Below, piece by piece: positions 26,829 through 35,410 of a stretch of 64,000 nucleotides of DNA (its first letter is position 1; each line of letters begins with the position of its first letter). Below the pieces are notes generated by a model. It had not been told where the DNA came from. It was given only the letters and a program-made list of their open reading frames with translations, and did not search any database. The stretch covers positions 3,581,677 through 3,645,676 of the forward strand of contig AP018269.1 of assembly GCA_003994795.1 (NCBI GenBank), written 5' to 3'. The stretch comes from Cylindrospermum sp. NIES-4074 (GTDB taxonomy: Bacteria > Cyanobacteriota > Cyanobacteriia > Cyanobacteriales > Nostocaceae). The translations under genes and the position numbers were made by a program.

Positions 26829-27229
26829 GGCGGGCGTCTGAAACCCAGACTGTATTTAGTTTTCAAGGTGCGGTTGCGCGGATCGATCATCAATATACCA
26901 TTCCAGCCGTTGCTTGGGAAGAGGGGGAAGAAAAAAAATCGCCGAAACCCTTTTGTGTGAAGCATTTCAGAGTTTGCGCGGATCGTAATTGGGGGAAAAG
27001 AGGCTGAAATCCTTGCAGTGATTGAGATAGCAGCATTTTTTTTAGTCATTGATTTTCTACACCCACCCATCCGCGCATTCAGCGTCCAAAAGCCTAGCTA
27101 TACAAGGCTTTTCATTTTTAAGATTACACAGCCCTGCTTTCTTCCTGAATATTACTTCAAGCGCCCAGACTCTGAGAGCCTGAGCGCTTGAATATTAGGT
27201 TGCAGAGAAACTTCTGCTAGTTAAGGAAA
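26829..27229 (-). promoter_or_regulatory. Presumed CRISPR leader
   Basis: About 400 bp with no gene between the last repeat and the copper-storage-like gene, on the side predicted by repeat orientation. On the minus strand it has A/T runs (AAAAAAAATGCTGC and GATTTTTTTTCTTC) and two copies of a CGCGGAT-type phrase (near 27075 and 26985), with Cys-free short frames only. The part nearest the array should hold the promoter and the adaptation signals. Confidence 0.55.
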
Positions 27230-27592
27230 TTAAACAGGCATCATTTGCATGGATCTGCAAGATTCTGCACAATTACGGCACGCAGCCGCACACTGCATCA
27301 TTTTCGCGTCATCGCTCATTGTTTCACAAGCAGTTGCACAGCGATCGCACATTTCTGCACAGAGCATACAAGTGCGTCCCATGAATTCAGAGCCGCCCAT
27401 CATCATGCTCATGCACATCATACACATTTCAGCGCAATCGCGCATCATGCTCATCATACTCATATCCATATACCTACCGCCTTTGGTCATGCAGTAAGTC
27501 ATAGTTTCCATGCACATTTTGTGGCATTCCATGCAAGCGTCCATGCAAGTTTGCATTTCGGGGGTCATGGTTTCGGTCATCATCATCATCAT
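27230..27592 (-). CDS. Cys/Met-rich four-helix-bundle copper-storage-like protein (DUF326/Csp-like)
   Basis: A 120-residue protein with the CxxxC/CxxC spacing of Csp/DUF326 proteins over its whole length (TCMDACMECHKMCMETMTYC, CAEMCMMCMSMM, CMLCAEMCDRCATAC, CAAACRNCAESC) and an unusually high Met content, starting with five Met. Such proteins fold as a four-helix bundle lined with thiolates that bind many Cu(I) ions (known for Csp members). No signal peptide is seen, so it would be cytosolic. GAGG lies 8 nt before the first ATG at 27592. Neighbours give no copper context. Copper binding is inferred from composition. Confidence 0.85.
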   Translation of the reverse strand: MMMMMTETMTPEMQTCMDACMECHKMCMETMTYCMTKGGRYMDMSMMSMMRDCAEMCMMCMSMMMGGSEFMGRTCMLCAEMCDRCATACETMSDDAKMMQCAAACRNCAESCRSMQMMPV

Positions 27593-28332
27593 AGGAAATA
27601 CCTCTTGATTTTCTGATGCTTAGAGACAGTCCTTAGCGGGACTACTCATAACAGTAATCATATCTTTATAAAGAGTCAATAGGGTGTTTTTTTACGAAAT
27701 TTATAAGTCAATTATTCCGATATGATTACCGGTAATTGACACCAATTCCACATAACTTAGTGCTATTTTTCTAGAAGTTATTACTAATTAAGGGCTAAAA
27801 TCTCCCGTAAGGTAGTGGGGATTTCTGAAGCTTGTCAGTTTTGAGATTAAAGACCGAATACTAGACCCATCTCAGGAGAAAATCTCATGTCATACTTTAT
27901 TGATAAATAACATTTATGAACTTCTATTAAGTAACTCGACAATAAGATTTATGTGTTGTTGCTTAGAGGCATTCACTGTGAAGCGTTGCTGAAAGCTGGG
28001 CCAATTAATAGTTTTTGATGACATACTGACTTTTTCGCGGATAATTCCGGCTTTTTGGGGAGATTGTGGGTCTAATTGAATCCCAACTAAATATCTAGCG
28101 TTCAAACTTGTCTGCTTTTTATACAAAACTTAAATAAAATTGTGGTCAAAATAGTCTTTCCTGCGTTTTGTGTCGTAGTGAATCAACTCACAAAATCACA
28201 CAACGCTCTATCATGGTAGTTAGGAGTAAAACTTTCCATTTGCCCCATCCAGAGAATGGTGCTGGTTTGCAAAGGGGGGACGACAGCATCAGAGTTAGAC
28301 CCATAAGAAATTAACCTAGTTGGAGAAAGCTC
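27593..28332. other. Long intergenic region with one doubtful short frame
   Basis: A 70-residue minus-strand frame at 27914-28126 (starting MYKKQTSLNARYLVG, ending LIVELLNRSS) looks partly protein-like but has no recognised family and could be a fragment. The imperfect palindrome GATTACCGGTAATTGAC is near 27724. The region should hold the promoter of the copper-storage-like gene and that of the small gene at 28333. Confidence 0.35.
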
Positions 28333-28446
28333 ATGTCGAAGGAAAAAAAAGGTAATAGAGAAACTAAAAAACCCAAAAAAGACTCCAAGGATAAAAAGGA
28401 GAAAAAAGATCCAAAGAGATATGATGGCAATACTCCATCAGCATAG
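28333..28446 (+). CDS. Very small Lys-rich protein (37 residues)
   Basis: The frame reads MSKEKKGNRETKKPKKDSKD and ends RYDGNTPSA. GGAG lies 7 nt before the ATG. About 40 percent of residues are Lys. Short MSKEKKGNREAKKPK-type proteins occur widely in bacteria as uncharacterised small genes, and the opening matches that pattern closely. It may bind RNA, DNA or another polyanion; that is speculation from charge. It stands alone between the copper-storage-like gene and the transsulfuration pair. Confidence 0.65.
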   Translation: MSKEKKGNRETKKPKKDSKDKKEKKDPKRYDGNTPSA

Positions 28447-28479
28447 CGACTAGCAAATCTTCGCAACCCCATTAAGTAG

Positions 28480-28503
28480 GGTGCGTTAGGAACGTAACGC
28501 ACC
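28480..28503. terminator. Hairpin between convergent genes
   Basis: GGTGCGTTA at 28480-28488 pairs with TAACGCACC at 28495-28503 around a 6-nt loop. It lies between the small Lys-rich gene and the end of the cystathionine lyase gene and may end both transcripts, though no T-run follows. Confidence 0.45.
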
Positions 28504-28521
28504 GTAGCCTACTCAGCAGTT

Positions 28522-29658
28522 TTAAGCCAGAGCATTTTCTAAATCAGCTTGCAAATCTAGTTGATGCTCAATTCCTACCGAAAGACGAACTAAATTATCC
28601 TTAATTCCGCGTTTTAACCTTTCTGCTTCTGGTAGAGAACCATGAGTCATTTTTGCAGGATAGCAAAGCAGAGATTCCACCCCTCCCAAACTCTCTGCTA
28701 ACAAAAACAACTTCAGACGAGAAGCAAATCTTTCTACTTCTGCAAAACCGCCTGTTAATTCCAAACTAATCATCCCCCCAAAGCCAGACATTTGCTCTTT
28801 TGCTAGTTGATGTTGTTCATGGCTAGGTAAACCTGGATAATAAATATGCTCGACTTTGGGGTGTTTGGCTAAAAATTCTGCCAAAAACAAAGCATTTTTC
28901 TCATGTTCTCGCATTCTCACCGCTAGGGTTTTAATCCCTCGCAACACTAACCAACTATCAAAAGGACTAGGAACCGCCCCAATGGCATTTTGATAAAACT
29001 TCAGTTCCGTGTATAGTTGTTCATTAGAGGTGACAACTGCGCCGCCAATAACATCGCTATGTCCCCCTAAATATTTAGTGGTGCTGTGAACTACAATATC
29101 AGCACCCAACTCTAATGGTCTTTGAAAGTAAGGACTAGCAAAGGTGTTATCAACTACAAGGATAATATTGTTGCTTCTGGCTAGATTTGCCAGGGCTACA
29201 ATATCAATAATCTTTAATAGTGGGTTGGTGGGTGTTTCAATCCAAATCAGTTTGGTATTGGGTTGAATTGCGGTTGCAAATTCAGCGATATTATCAATAT
29301 CGACATAGGTAGTGGTTACACCCCAATTTTTCACCACCTTTTCTAGTAAGCGATAAGTACCACCATATAAATCATCACCTGCAACAATATTATCACCTGT
29401 TTTTAATAAGCTTAACACAGTGGTAGTTGCAGCTAACCCAGAAGCAAATGCTAAACCAAATTTACCATTTTCAATAGAGGCTAAAGATTCCTCTAAGGCA
29501 TTTCTAGTGGGGTTTCCTGTGCGAGAATATTCATAACCTTTGTGTTGTCCTATAGCTTCTTGCTCATAGGTGGAAGTCAAATAAATCGGCACAATTACAG
29601 CACCAGTCTGGGGGTCTGGTTGTTGCCCTTCATGAATTGCTCTAGTTTCAAATTCCAT
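28522..29658 (-). CDS. Cystathionine gamma-lyase/synthase family PLP enzyme
   Basis: A 378-residue Cys/Met-metabolism PLP enzyme. It opens with FETRAIHEGQQPDPQTGAVI, has the family phrase YEYSRTGNPTRNALEESLA and carries the PLP lysine in VVHSTTKYLGGHSDVIGG (about K198). Because it lies 14 bp after a cystathionine beta-synthase gene, the likely direction is lysis of cystathionine to cysteine (reverse transsulfuration), making cysteine from homocysteine. Gamma-synthase activity cannot be excluded by reading alone. Length and motifs are complete. Confidence 0.88.
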   Translation of the reverse strand: MEFETRAIHEGQQPDPQTGAVIVPIYLTSTYEQEAIGQHKGYEYSRTGNPTRNALEESLASIENGKFGLAFASGLAATTTVLSLLKTGDNIVAGDDLYGGTYRLLEKVVKNWGVTTTYVDIDNIAEFATAIQPNTKLIWIETPTNPLLKIIDIVALANLARSNNIILVVDNTFASPYFQRPLELGADIVVHSTTKYLGGHSDVIGGAVVTSNEQLYTELKFYQNAIGAVPSPFDSWLVLRGIKTLAVRMREHEKNALFLAEFLAKHPKVEHIYYPGLPSHEQHQLAKEQMSGFGGMISLELTGGFAEVERFASRLKLFLLAESLGGVESLLCYPAKMTHGSLPEAERLKRGIKDNLVRLSVGIEHQLDLQADLENALA

Positions 29659-29672
29659 TTTTTTCCCCTCGA

Positions 29673-31034
29673 TTATTCCTGGGTTTGACTAATCCAATAT
29701 CTAATTAAATCGGCTCTAGTAATTAAGCCAATAGGAACATCATTTTGTGTGATAATAATTCCTGTTGTCCCTGATAACAGCACTCGATAAGCGTCAGAAA
29801 TGTCTACTTCTTCATCCAAACTTGGCAGCGGTTTTCCCATAACTGCGGAAACTTCTTGGTTAGAAAAGTTGATGCCATCGTGAAGGAATTTCATTAAAGA
29901 TGCTTCGTTCAAGCTACCCACTACATGATTGTTATCAATTACAGGTAACTGGGAAATATTTAACTTTTGTAGTAAGGTTGTAGCTTTACTTAAAGTATCA
30001 CGGGGACTAACAGCAATGAGAGAGGGAAAGTCTGTTTTCCGCAACAGGATTTCACCAATTTTTATCGGTCTAACTGTCGTACCTTCCCAAAAGCCATTTT
30101 CCTGCATCCAAGCATCAGAATAGATTTTATTAATGTAGTTTCTACCTGTGTCTGGTAATAGGACTACAATATATTTAGGTTGGGATAATCGGGCTGTGTA
30201 CTTGAGGGCTGCGGCTACTGCTGTCCCACAGGAACCTCCCACTAATAAGCCTTCTTCTCGTGCGAGACGACGAGCCATATTAAAAGATTCTTTATCGCTT
30301 ACCCGCACCATTTCATCAACTATTTGGCGATTAAATGTTTTGGGAATAAAGTCTTCGCCAATTCCTTCTACTTTATAAGATTTGGGACTATCACCGGAAA
30401 GAATCGAACCTTCTGGATCTGCACCTACAATTACGATATTTGGATTTTGCTCTTTGAGATATTTGGCAACTCCAGAAATTGTGCCGCCTGTTCCCATGCC
30501 AGCTACGAAAACTTCTATTTTACCATTACTATCTTTCCAGATTTCTGGGCCTGTGGTGAGGTAATGGGCTAGGGGGTTATTGGGGTTTTCAAATTGATTT
30601 GGTCTGTAAGCACCGGGTATTTCTTTGGCTAGTCTTTCGGCTACTCCGTTATAACTTTCTGGTGAGTCTGGTGGGACTGATGTGGGGGTAACTACTACTT
30701 CTGCACCATAAGCTTTGAGGAGGTTGATTTTATCTTGGCTCATTTTATCGGGCATGACGAAGATGCACCGATATTTTTTGACTGCGGCAATTAGTGCTAG
30801 TCCGACTCCTGTGTTGCCTGCGGTGGCTTCGATGATGGTGCCACCGGGTTGCAATTGTCCGGCTTTTTCTGCGGCTTCTATCATGGTCAGGGCTATTCTA
30901 TCTTTGGTGCTGCCGCCGGGGTTGAGATATTCTACTTTGGTGTAAATGGGGGAGGGAATGTTTTGGGTGATGTGGTTGAGTTTGATTAGTGGGGTTTTAC
31001 CAATTGTTTGCAAAATGTTGTCGTAGGTTGTCAT
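29673..31034 (-). CDS. Cystathionine beta-synthase with C-terminal CBS pair
   Basis: A 453-residue PLP enzyme that joins homocysteine and serine. The catalytic core (1-320) has the PLP lysine in NPGGSTKDRIALTMIE, the ATAGNTGVGLALIAA loop and GMGTGGTISGVAKYLK. Residues about 335-450 form two CBS modules (LIAVSPRDTLSKATTLL and GIIITQNDVPIGLITRADLI), as in eukaryotic-type cystathionine beta-synthase where they may regulate activity. There is no heme-binding N-terminal extension. It is first of a two-gene unit with the lyase 14 bp downstream. Confidence 0.92.
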   Translation of the reverse strand: MTTYDNILQTIGKTPLIKLNHITQNIPSPIYTKVEYLNPGGSTKDRIALTMIEAAEKAGQLQPGGTIIEATAGNTGVGLALIAAVKKYRCIFVMPDKMSQDKINLLKAYGAEVVVTPTSVPPDSPESYNGVAERLAKEIPGAYRPNQFENPNNPLAHYLTTGPEIWKDSNGKIEVFVAGMGTGGTISGVAKYLKEQNPNIVIVGADPEGSILSGDSPKSYKVEGIGEDFIPKTFNRQIVDEMVRVSDKESFNMARRLAREEGLLVGGSCGTAVAAALKYTARLSQPKYIVVLLPDTGRNYINKIYSDAWMQENGFWEGTTVRPIKIGEILLRKTDFPSLIAVSPRDTLSKATTLLQKLNISQLPVIDNNHVVGSLNEASLMKFLHDGINFSNQEVSAVMGKPLPSLDEEVDISDAYRVLLSGTTGIIITQNDVPIGLITRADLIRYWISQTQE

Positions 31035-31096
31035 TTTTTGTTGGGGAGGGGGGTTGGGTTTTGTGGGTTTTCATTTTGGGATGTTGAGGGGAAGAG

Positions 31097-31199
31097 AAAC
31101 GAACCGCAAAGGACGCAAAGAGCGCAAAGGGAAGAGGGAAGAGGGAAGAGAGGAAGTTACCATACACATATGCACCAGTCCCAGAAACCGCCTCAGAAT
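31097..31199. repeat. Purine-rich intergenic repeat
   Basis: The phrase CCGCAAAGGACGCAAAGAGC followed by GCAAAG and a run of GAAGAGG units. A similar phrase (CCGCAGAGGCGCAGAGAACG) is in the family A element at 41925. It precedes the four-hairpin repeat; no gene is supported here. Confidence 0.45.
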
Positions 31200-31305
31200 G
31201 AATTCTAAGGAACCAATAACCAAAGTCGTCTCAAGACGACTGAGAAAGAATTTAAGTCCGTTTTAACGGACTTGCGCTATTAGCCTGGAAATGAATTTCC
31301 AGGTG
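31200..31305. ncRNA. Four-hairpin structured repeat, family D (copy 2)
   Basis: The stems are AGAATGAATTCT near 31195, AGTCGTCT/AGACGACT at 31224-31241, AAGTCCGTT/AACGGACTT at 31254-31273 and CCTGGAAAT/ATTTCCAGG at 31284-31303. Linkers match copy 1 at 22789-22912, while several stem positions differ on both sides so that pairing is kept. Candidate structured RNA or hairpin DNA element; strand unknown. Confidence 0.55.
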
Positions 31306-31338
31306 GGTTAGGAGGCTAGCTGAGAATGGTGCAAGATA

Positions 31339-32523
31339 TCAGCATAAGGATATTGGTTGTAGTTTTAGGAGTTTTTCGCTGGCTGCTTGCAGGGTTTCGG
31401 GTTTTTTGCTGAAGCAGAAGCGGATGAATGAATGTCCTTTTTCTGGTTGGCTGAAGAAGCTGGAACCGGGTACTACGGCGATTCCTATTTGTTTGATTAG
31501 GTGGTTGGTGAATTCGATGTCGGTTTGGTAGCCAAATTTGGTGATGTCTGCAAAGACGTAATAGGCTCCTTTGGGGATAAAGTAGGGAATTCCTACTTGG
31601 TCTAAGATTTTTAAGATGCTGTCTCGTTTGTGGTGGTAGAGTCTGGCTAATTCTTGGTAGTAGGATGGGGGTAACTGCATGGCGGCTACTCCGGCTCGTT
31701 GCAATGGTGCGGGTGCGCCGACGGTGAGGAAGTCGTGGACTTTGCGGATGGCGCTGGTTAATTCGGGGTTTGCTAGGATGTAGCCTACTCGCCAGCCTGT
31801 GACGCTGTAGGTTTTGGAGAGTCCGTTGATGGTGACGGTGCGTTCTGCCATTCCGGGTAGGGTGGCGATCGCAATATGTTCTGTGTTGTCGTAAAGAATA
31901 TGTTCGTAAATTTCGTCTGTGAATGCTAGTACGTCCCACTTTTGACAAAGTTCGGCTATCAGGTTTAGTTCTTCGCGGGTGAATACTTTGCCGGTGGGGT
32001 TGTGGGGGGTGTTAACAATGATGGCTTTGGTGTTGGCGTTAAATGCTTGGCGCAGTTCGGCTTCGTCAAATGTCCAGTGGGGGGGATGTAAGGTGACATA
32101 TCGAGGGGTGGCGCTGGCTAAGATGGCATCGGGGCCGTAGTTTTCATAATACGGCTCGAAGATAATAACTTCGTCACCAACATCTACTGTGGCTAGCATG
32201 ACGGCTGCCATTGCTTCGGTTGAACCGCAGGTAACGGTGATTTGGGTTTCGGGATTGATGTCTAAGCCTAAATACCAGTTGACTTTTTTGGCGATCGCTT
32301 CCCTAAATGGTTTATCTCCCCAAGTAATGGCGTACTGGTTGACATCTGCCTCTATAGCCTCGTGTGCTGCCTGTTTCAATTCTGGCGGACAGGGAAAGTC
32401 GGGAAATCCTTGGGCTAAATTCACTGCACCATATTGTAGTGCCACTCTGGTCATTTCTCGAATTACTGACTCTGTAAATTGGCTGGCTTTGGTTGAGATT
32501 TTTTGGCGCTGTATGTCTGTCAA
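31339..32523 (-). CDS. Class I/II aminotransferase (kynurenine/methionine aminotransferase-like)
   Basis: A 394-residue fold-type I PLP enzyme. Family landmarks are LAQGFPDFPCPPELK, ITVTCGSTEAMAAVM, VNTPHNPTGKVF, FTDEIYEHILYD and the PLP lysine in INGLSKTYSVTGWRVGYI; the substrate carboxylate arginine is in SFIRFCFSKK. The pattern GFPDFPCP with QYAITWG is typical of the kynurenine/glutamine/methionine aminotransferase branch. It might make or use 2-oxo-methylthiobutyrate in methionine salvage, in keeping with the dioxygenase at 19278, but the link is only suggestive. It is monocistronic. Confidence 0.87.
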   Translation of the reverse strand: MTDIQRQKISTKASQFTESVIREMTRVALQYGAVNLAQGFPDFPCPPELKQAAHEAIEADVNQYAITWGDKPFREAIAKKVNWYLGLDINPETQITVTCGSTEAMAAVMLATVDVGDEVIIFEPYYENYGPDAILASATPRYVTLHPPHWTFDEAELRQAFNANTKAIIVNTPHNPTGKVFTREELNLIAELCQKWDVLAFTDEIYEHILYDNTEHIAIATLPGMAERTVTINGLSKTYSVTGWRVGYILANPELTSAIRKVHDFLTVGAPAPLQRAGVAAMQLPPSYYQELARLYHHKRDSILKILDQVGIPYFIPKGAYYVFADITKFGYQTDIEFTNHLIKQIGIAVVPGSSFFSQPEKGHSFIRFCFSKKPETLQAASEKLLKLQPISLC

Positions 32524-32715
32524 GTCCCCTGTGCCTCCGTTTATCTCTATTTCTTAGATGCAGGAATTTCTAAACTGACGAGAAAAATCTTAATATCTAT
32601 AGAATTACCGTAGTATGTTCCTCATTCTAAATCTACTGTGAATTCCCCAATTGATCCAGATGTAGAATGATTGATATTGCTACAAAATAGTTGAAGTTAC
32701 TGAACCAGAATCATT

Positions 32716-33318
32716 ATGAAATCTCTGCACCGTCCTGATTTATATGGCTGGTCTAGTTTCAATCCGGCAAGAAATATTGATTTCAACGGGATTGCCTGGA
32801 TTCGTCCACAAGGCAATATCTTGATTGACCCAGTAGCTTTATCAAACCATGATTGGAATCATCTGAAATCCCTCGGTGGTGTGGATTGGATTGTGTTGAC
32901 TAACTCTGATCATTTGCGGGCGGCTAAGGAAATTGCTGACCAAACTTATGCGAAGATGGCAGCACCAGCGGCGGAACAGGAATCTTTTCCTTTATTTTGC
33001 GATCGCTGGTTGGCTGATGGTGATGAGTTGGTACCAGGGCTAAAAACGATTGAACTTAAAGGCTCAAAAACTCCTGGCGAACTGGCGCTGCTGTTGGAAG
33101 AAACCACTTTAATTGTGGGGGATTTGGTGCGGGCATATCAAGCGGGTAACTTGACGATTTTACCAGATGAAAAGCTGCTGAATCGGCAAGAGGCGATCGC
33201 ATCTGTTCGCAGACTAGCGGAATTGAGTAAAGTTGAGGCGGTGCTGGTGGGGGATGGTTGGTCTGTTTTTCGGGACGGAGGCGATCGCTTAAAGGAACTT
33301 GTGGCGACTTTGGGATGA
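32716..33318 (+). CDS. Metallo-beta-lactamase-fold-like protein with degenerate metal motif
   Basis: A 200-residue protein with the strand pattern of short MBL-fold proteins: GIAWIRPQGNILIDPVAL, then GGVDWIVLTNSDHLRAAKEI, GLKTIELKGSKTPGELALLL and TLIVGDLVRAY. The HxHxDH metal motif is reduced to NSDH, so activity as a hydrolase is doubtful. No neighbour shares its strand closely. Function is unknown. Confidence 0.7.
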   Translation: MKSLHRPDLYGWSSFNPARNIDFNGIAWIRPQGNILIDPVALSNHDWNHLKSLGGVDWIVLTNSDHLRAAKEIADQTYAKMAAPAAEQESFPLFCDRWLADGDELVPGLKTIELKGSKTPGELALLLEETTLIVGDLVRAYQAGNLTILPDEKLLNRQEAIASVRRLAELSKVEAVLVGDGWSVFRDGGDRLKELVATLG

Positions 33319-33504
33319 GGTAGGATGCGATCGCATTTGGTTGGGGGGCGATCGCAAACTTAATAGTTTGCAAAAAGTTTAGCTTTCATACCCAACTTAC
33401 CAAAATTTCACCGAATTTTTTATACTGGAATTTACGCAACTCATAATTCACGAATATCAACTAAAGCTTATTGTGTATGATGTTGAGCTTGAGGAGATTG
33501 TAAG

Positions 33505-33840
33505 ATGGCAAAGTTAGAAGCATATCGCCAGTATATTCAGCAAATATTAACGAAGTACGCCAGTTATAAACCCGCTTATGGCGACATTGAAGTAGAGACA
33601 ATCTTTGATACAGAACGAGATCATTATCAGATTGTTCATATAGGCTGGGATAATAAAAGTCGAGTATACGGATGTTCTATGCACATCGACATCAAAAATG
33701 AAAAAATCTGGATTCAGTCTAATAGAACAGAAGTTGATATTGCTGAAGAACTAATTCAACTCGGAGTTCCCAAACAAGATATCGTGGTAGGATTTCATTC
33801 ACCCTTCATGCGAAAGTTTACGGACTTTGCTGTGGGTTAA
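33505..33840 (+). CDS. xisI: XisI family protein
   Basis: A 111-residue protein matching XisI, a factor needed with XisH for excision of the fdxN element during heterocyst formation in Anabaena. Visible family phrases are YRQYIQQILTKYASYKPAYG, DIEVETIFDTERDHYQIVHI, GWDNKSRVYGCSMHIDIK and KIWIQSNRTEVDIAEELIQL. Ribosome-binding GAGGAG lies about 7-10 nt before the ATG. XisI genes usually follow xisH. The 186 bp upstream here holds no xisH, so this is a solitary copy. Scattered copies exist in many genomes without an excision element. Confidence 0.93.
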   Translation: MAKLEAYRQYIQQILTKYASYKPAYGDIEVETIFDTERDHYQIVHIGWDNKSRVYGCSMHIDIKNEKIWIQSNRTEVDIAEELIQLGVPKQDIVVGFHSPFMRKFTDFAVG

Positions 33841-33907
33841 CTAAAAAGAGCGATCGCCTATTTCCTACCTCTTGATGCTCAGAAAGCATTCTGGTGCTTA
33901 CAGAAAA

Positions 33908-35098
33908 TTATTGCGTAATATCTAATCCAAAATAATTATCTTTAGCAAAATTCATCAAGTGCAGAAAATTTTCTTGATTAATTTGAGGACATTTTATATT
34001 CATTTTTTCTTCTATTTTTTTTAAATTATCAACTTTAAACTCTATATGCTCACTAGTTATGTAAGGCATGAAAATTTTACCGACTGTTTTATAGTAAAAC
34101 TTTTCAACTTGATTTTTGTTTTTAGGCTCTTTTTCTATAAAGCTATATCCAACTATATTTATAGCCTCAAGCATCCAACTTATATACAACTTATGCAGAG
34201 TACATTTTGAATTAGCTATATGATAATTAATTGTGTTATCATCTAGCAGACAAGCGCCATATATCATTTTTGCTGCATAATCAACTGGCACAATATTAAG
34301 CCCAGCATTATAATTTATCTGCATTCTTGTGGGAATTTCTAATGTTTTACTAAACAATTCATTAACAGACTTTAATCGATTAAGCTTCTGTCTGACAAAA
34401 AAGGCTCCAGTTCCATACAATACATCAAATTTGGAAACGCTACCAATTCTTTTTTCCATTAACCTTCCACAAATAACTGATGTTCTAAAAATTTTATATT
34501 TGATGCGAGATTCTTTAGCATATTCTTTCACTAAAATCTCAGCTTTTACCTTCGATTTTTCATAAGGATTTCGGAATTTGTTATCTACGTTTATATATCC
34601 AGGTTCAACTAATCCTGTTATCTTTCCACAGGCATAAACTGTACTCACATAAACGAATTCACAAATATTCAGGCTCTCAGCTAATTGTAAAATTCTTTTT
34701 GTACCTGTTAAATTGATTGCTAAACAAGACTCTTCAATTAAAGCTCCTTTACGTAAATCGGTTAGGGCTGCAACATGAAAAAAATAATCTATTTTCTCTG
34801 CCTTTAATTTACATAAGTCATCAAGAGAAATTCCTAGTTGAGTTTGAGTTAAGTCATAATAAATGGGAATAATACACTGGGTTAATTTTTCACAACTTGA
34901 ATCTGTTAAACCAAGATAATCACAACCATCATTAGCAATAATATCTTGTATACGCTTGCTAAGGGAATTAGGCTCTTGACACCTAATAAAAGTAAAAATT
35001 TTTAAATTATCTAAATGGTTAATATTTTGCTTTAAAATCTCAAAAAGTAGATTTCTGCCCAACAAACCTGTTGCACCTGTGAGAATGATGTTAACCAT
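33908..35098 (-). CDS. Extended SDR / thioester-reductase-like NAD(P)-dependent oxidoreductase
   Basis: A 396-residue protein with the NAD(P)-binding start IILTGATGLLGRNLL and a Rossmann core. The active-site Tyr/Lys lie in NPYEKSKVKAEILVKEYA, with the serine strand VYVSTVYACGKI. The split substrate domain fits the male-sterility/thioester-reductase (NAD_binding_4) branch, which reduces acyl thioesters. The coding DNA is more AT-rich than the neighbours, consistent with acquisition by transfer. No polyketide or peptide synthetase gene adjoins. The substrate is unknown. Confidence 0.75.
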   Translation of the reverse strand: MVNIILTGATGLLGRNLLFEILKQNINHLDNLKIFTFIRCQEPNSLSKRIQDIIANDGCDYLGLTDSSCEKLTQCIIPIYYDLTQTQLGISLDDLCKLKAEKIDYFFHVAALTDLRKGALIEESCLAINLTGTKRILQLAESLNICEFVYVSTVYACGKITGLVEPGYINVDNKFRNPYEKSKVKAEILVKEYAKESRIKYKIFRTSVICGRLMEKRIGSVSKFDVLYGTGAFFVRQKLNRLKSVNELFSKTLEIPTRMQINYNAGLNIVPVDYAAKMIYGACLLDDNTINYHIANSKCTLHKLYISWMLEAINIVGYSFIEKEPKNKNQVEKFYYKTVGKIFMPYITSEHIEFKVDNLKKIEEKMNIKCPQINQENFLHLMNFAKDNYFGLDITQ

Positions 35099-35410
35099 GA
35101 TTGATGCTATACTCCTATTTAAAATGTTAAATTGAAAATAAAAGAATGAATTCTTACCCTACGTTAGAGAATGAGAAAAAATTATTTTGAGATAACTAGC
35201 GCGTTAATTTTAATACCAAAAACTAGCAGGACTTCCATCTCCTAAATTTATCTGTGAAATCTTTAAAGTTGGATTTTGATAACTCTGCGCTGATGAGAAG
35301 GCATGACAAAATAACTATCTTTTAAAAAATATAAGACGGTAAAAGCGATGATTTTGGCTAGAACAAAGTTGGAGTTTATTTAGGCATTAAACCCTTTGAT
35401 ATTGCCAACT
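35099..35410. other. Spacer between the SDR gene and the histidine kinase
   Basis: About 310 bp, AT-rich, with no open frame or recognisable repeat. It should hold the promoter for the leftward SDR gene. Confidence 0.3.

Noticed and set aside
25806-27007. Short frames across the CRISPR array
   Set aside because: They repeat the translated CRISPR repeat (IPNRDFEELQ) and are artefacts of the array.
27245-27616. Plus-strand His/Ala-rich frame opposite the copper-storage-like gene
   Set aside because: Its composition is a direct mirror of the Cys/Met codons on the other strand (GCA, CAT), it has no ribosome-binding site, and the minus-strand frame has a recognised family pattern.
30324-30572. 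Plus-strand frames over the cystathionine beta-synthase gene
   Set aside because: Antisense shadows without a start signal or family pattern; the minus-strand enzyme is complete.
31316-31948. Arg/His-rich 210-residue frame within the aminotransferase gene
   Set aside because: It is a low-complexity shadow of the aminotransferase in another frame.
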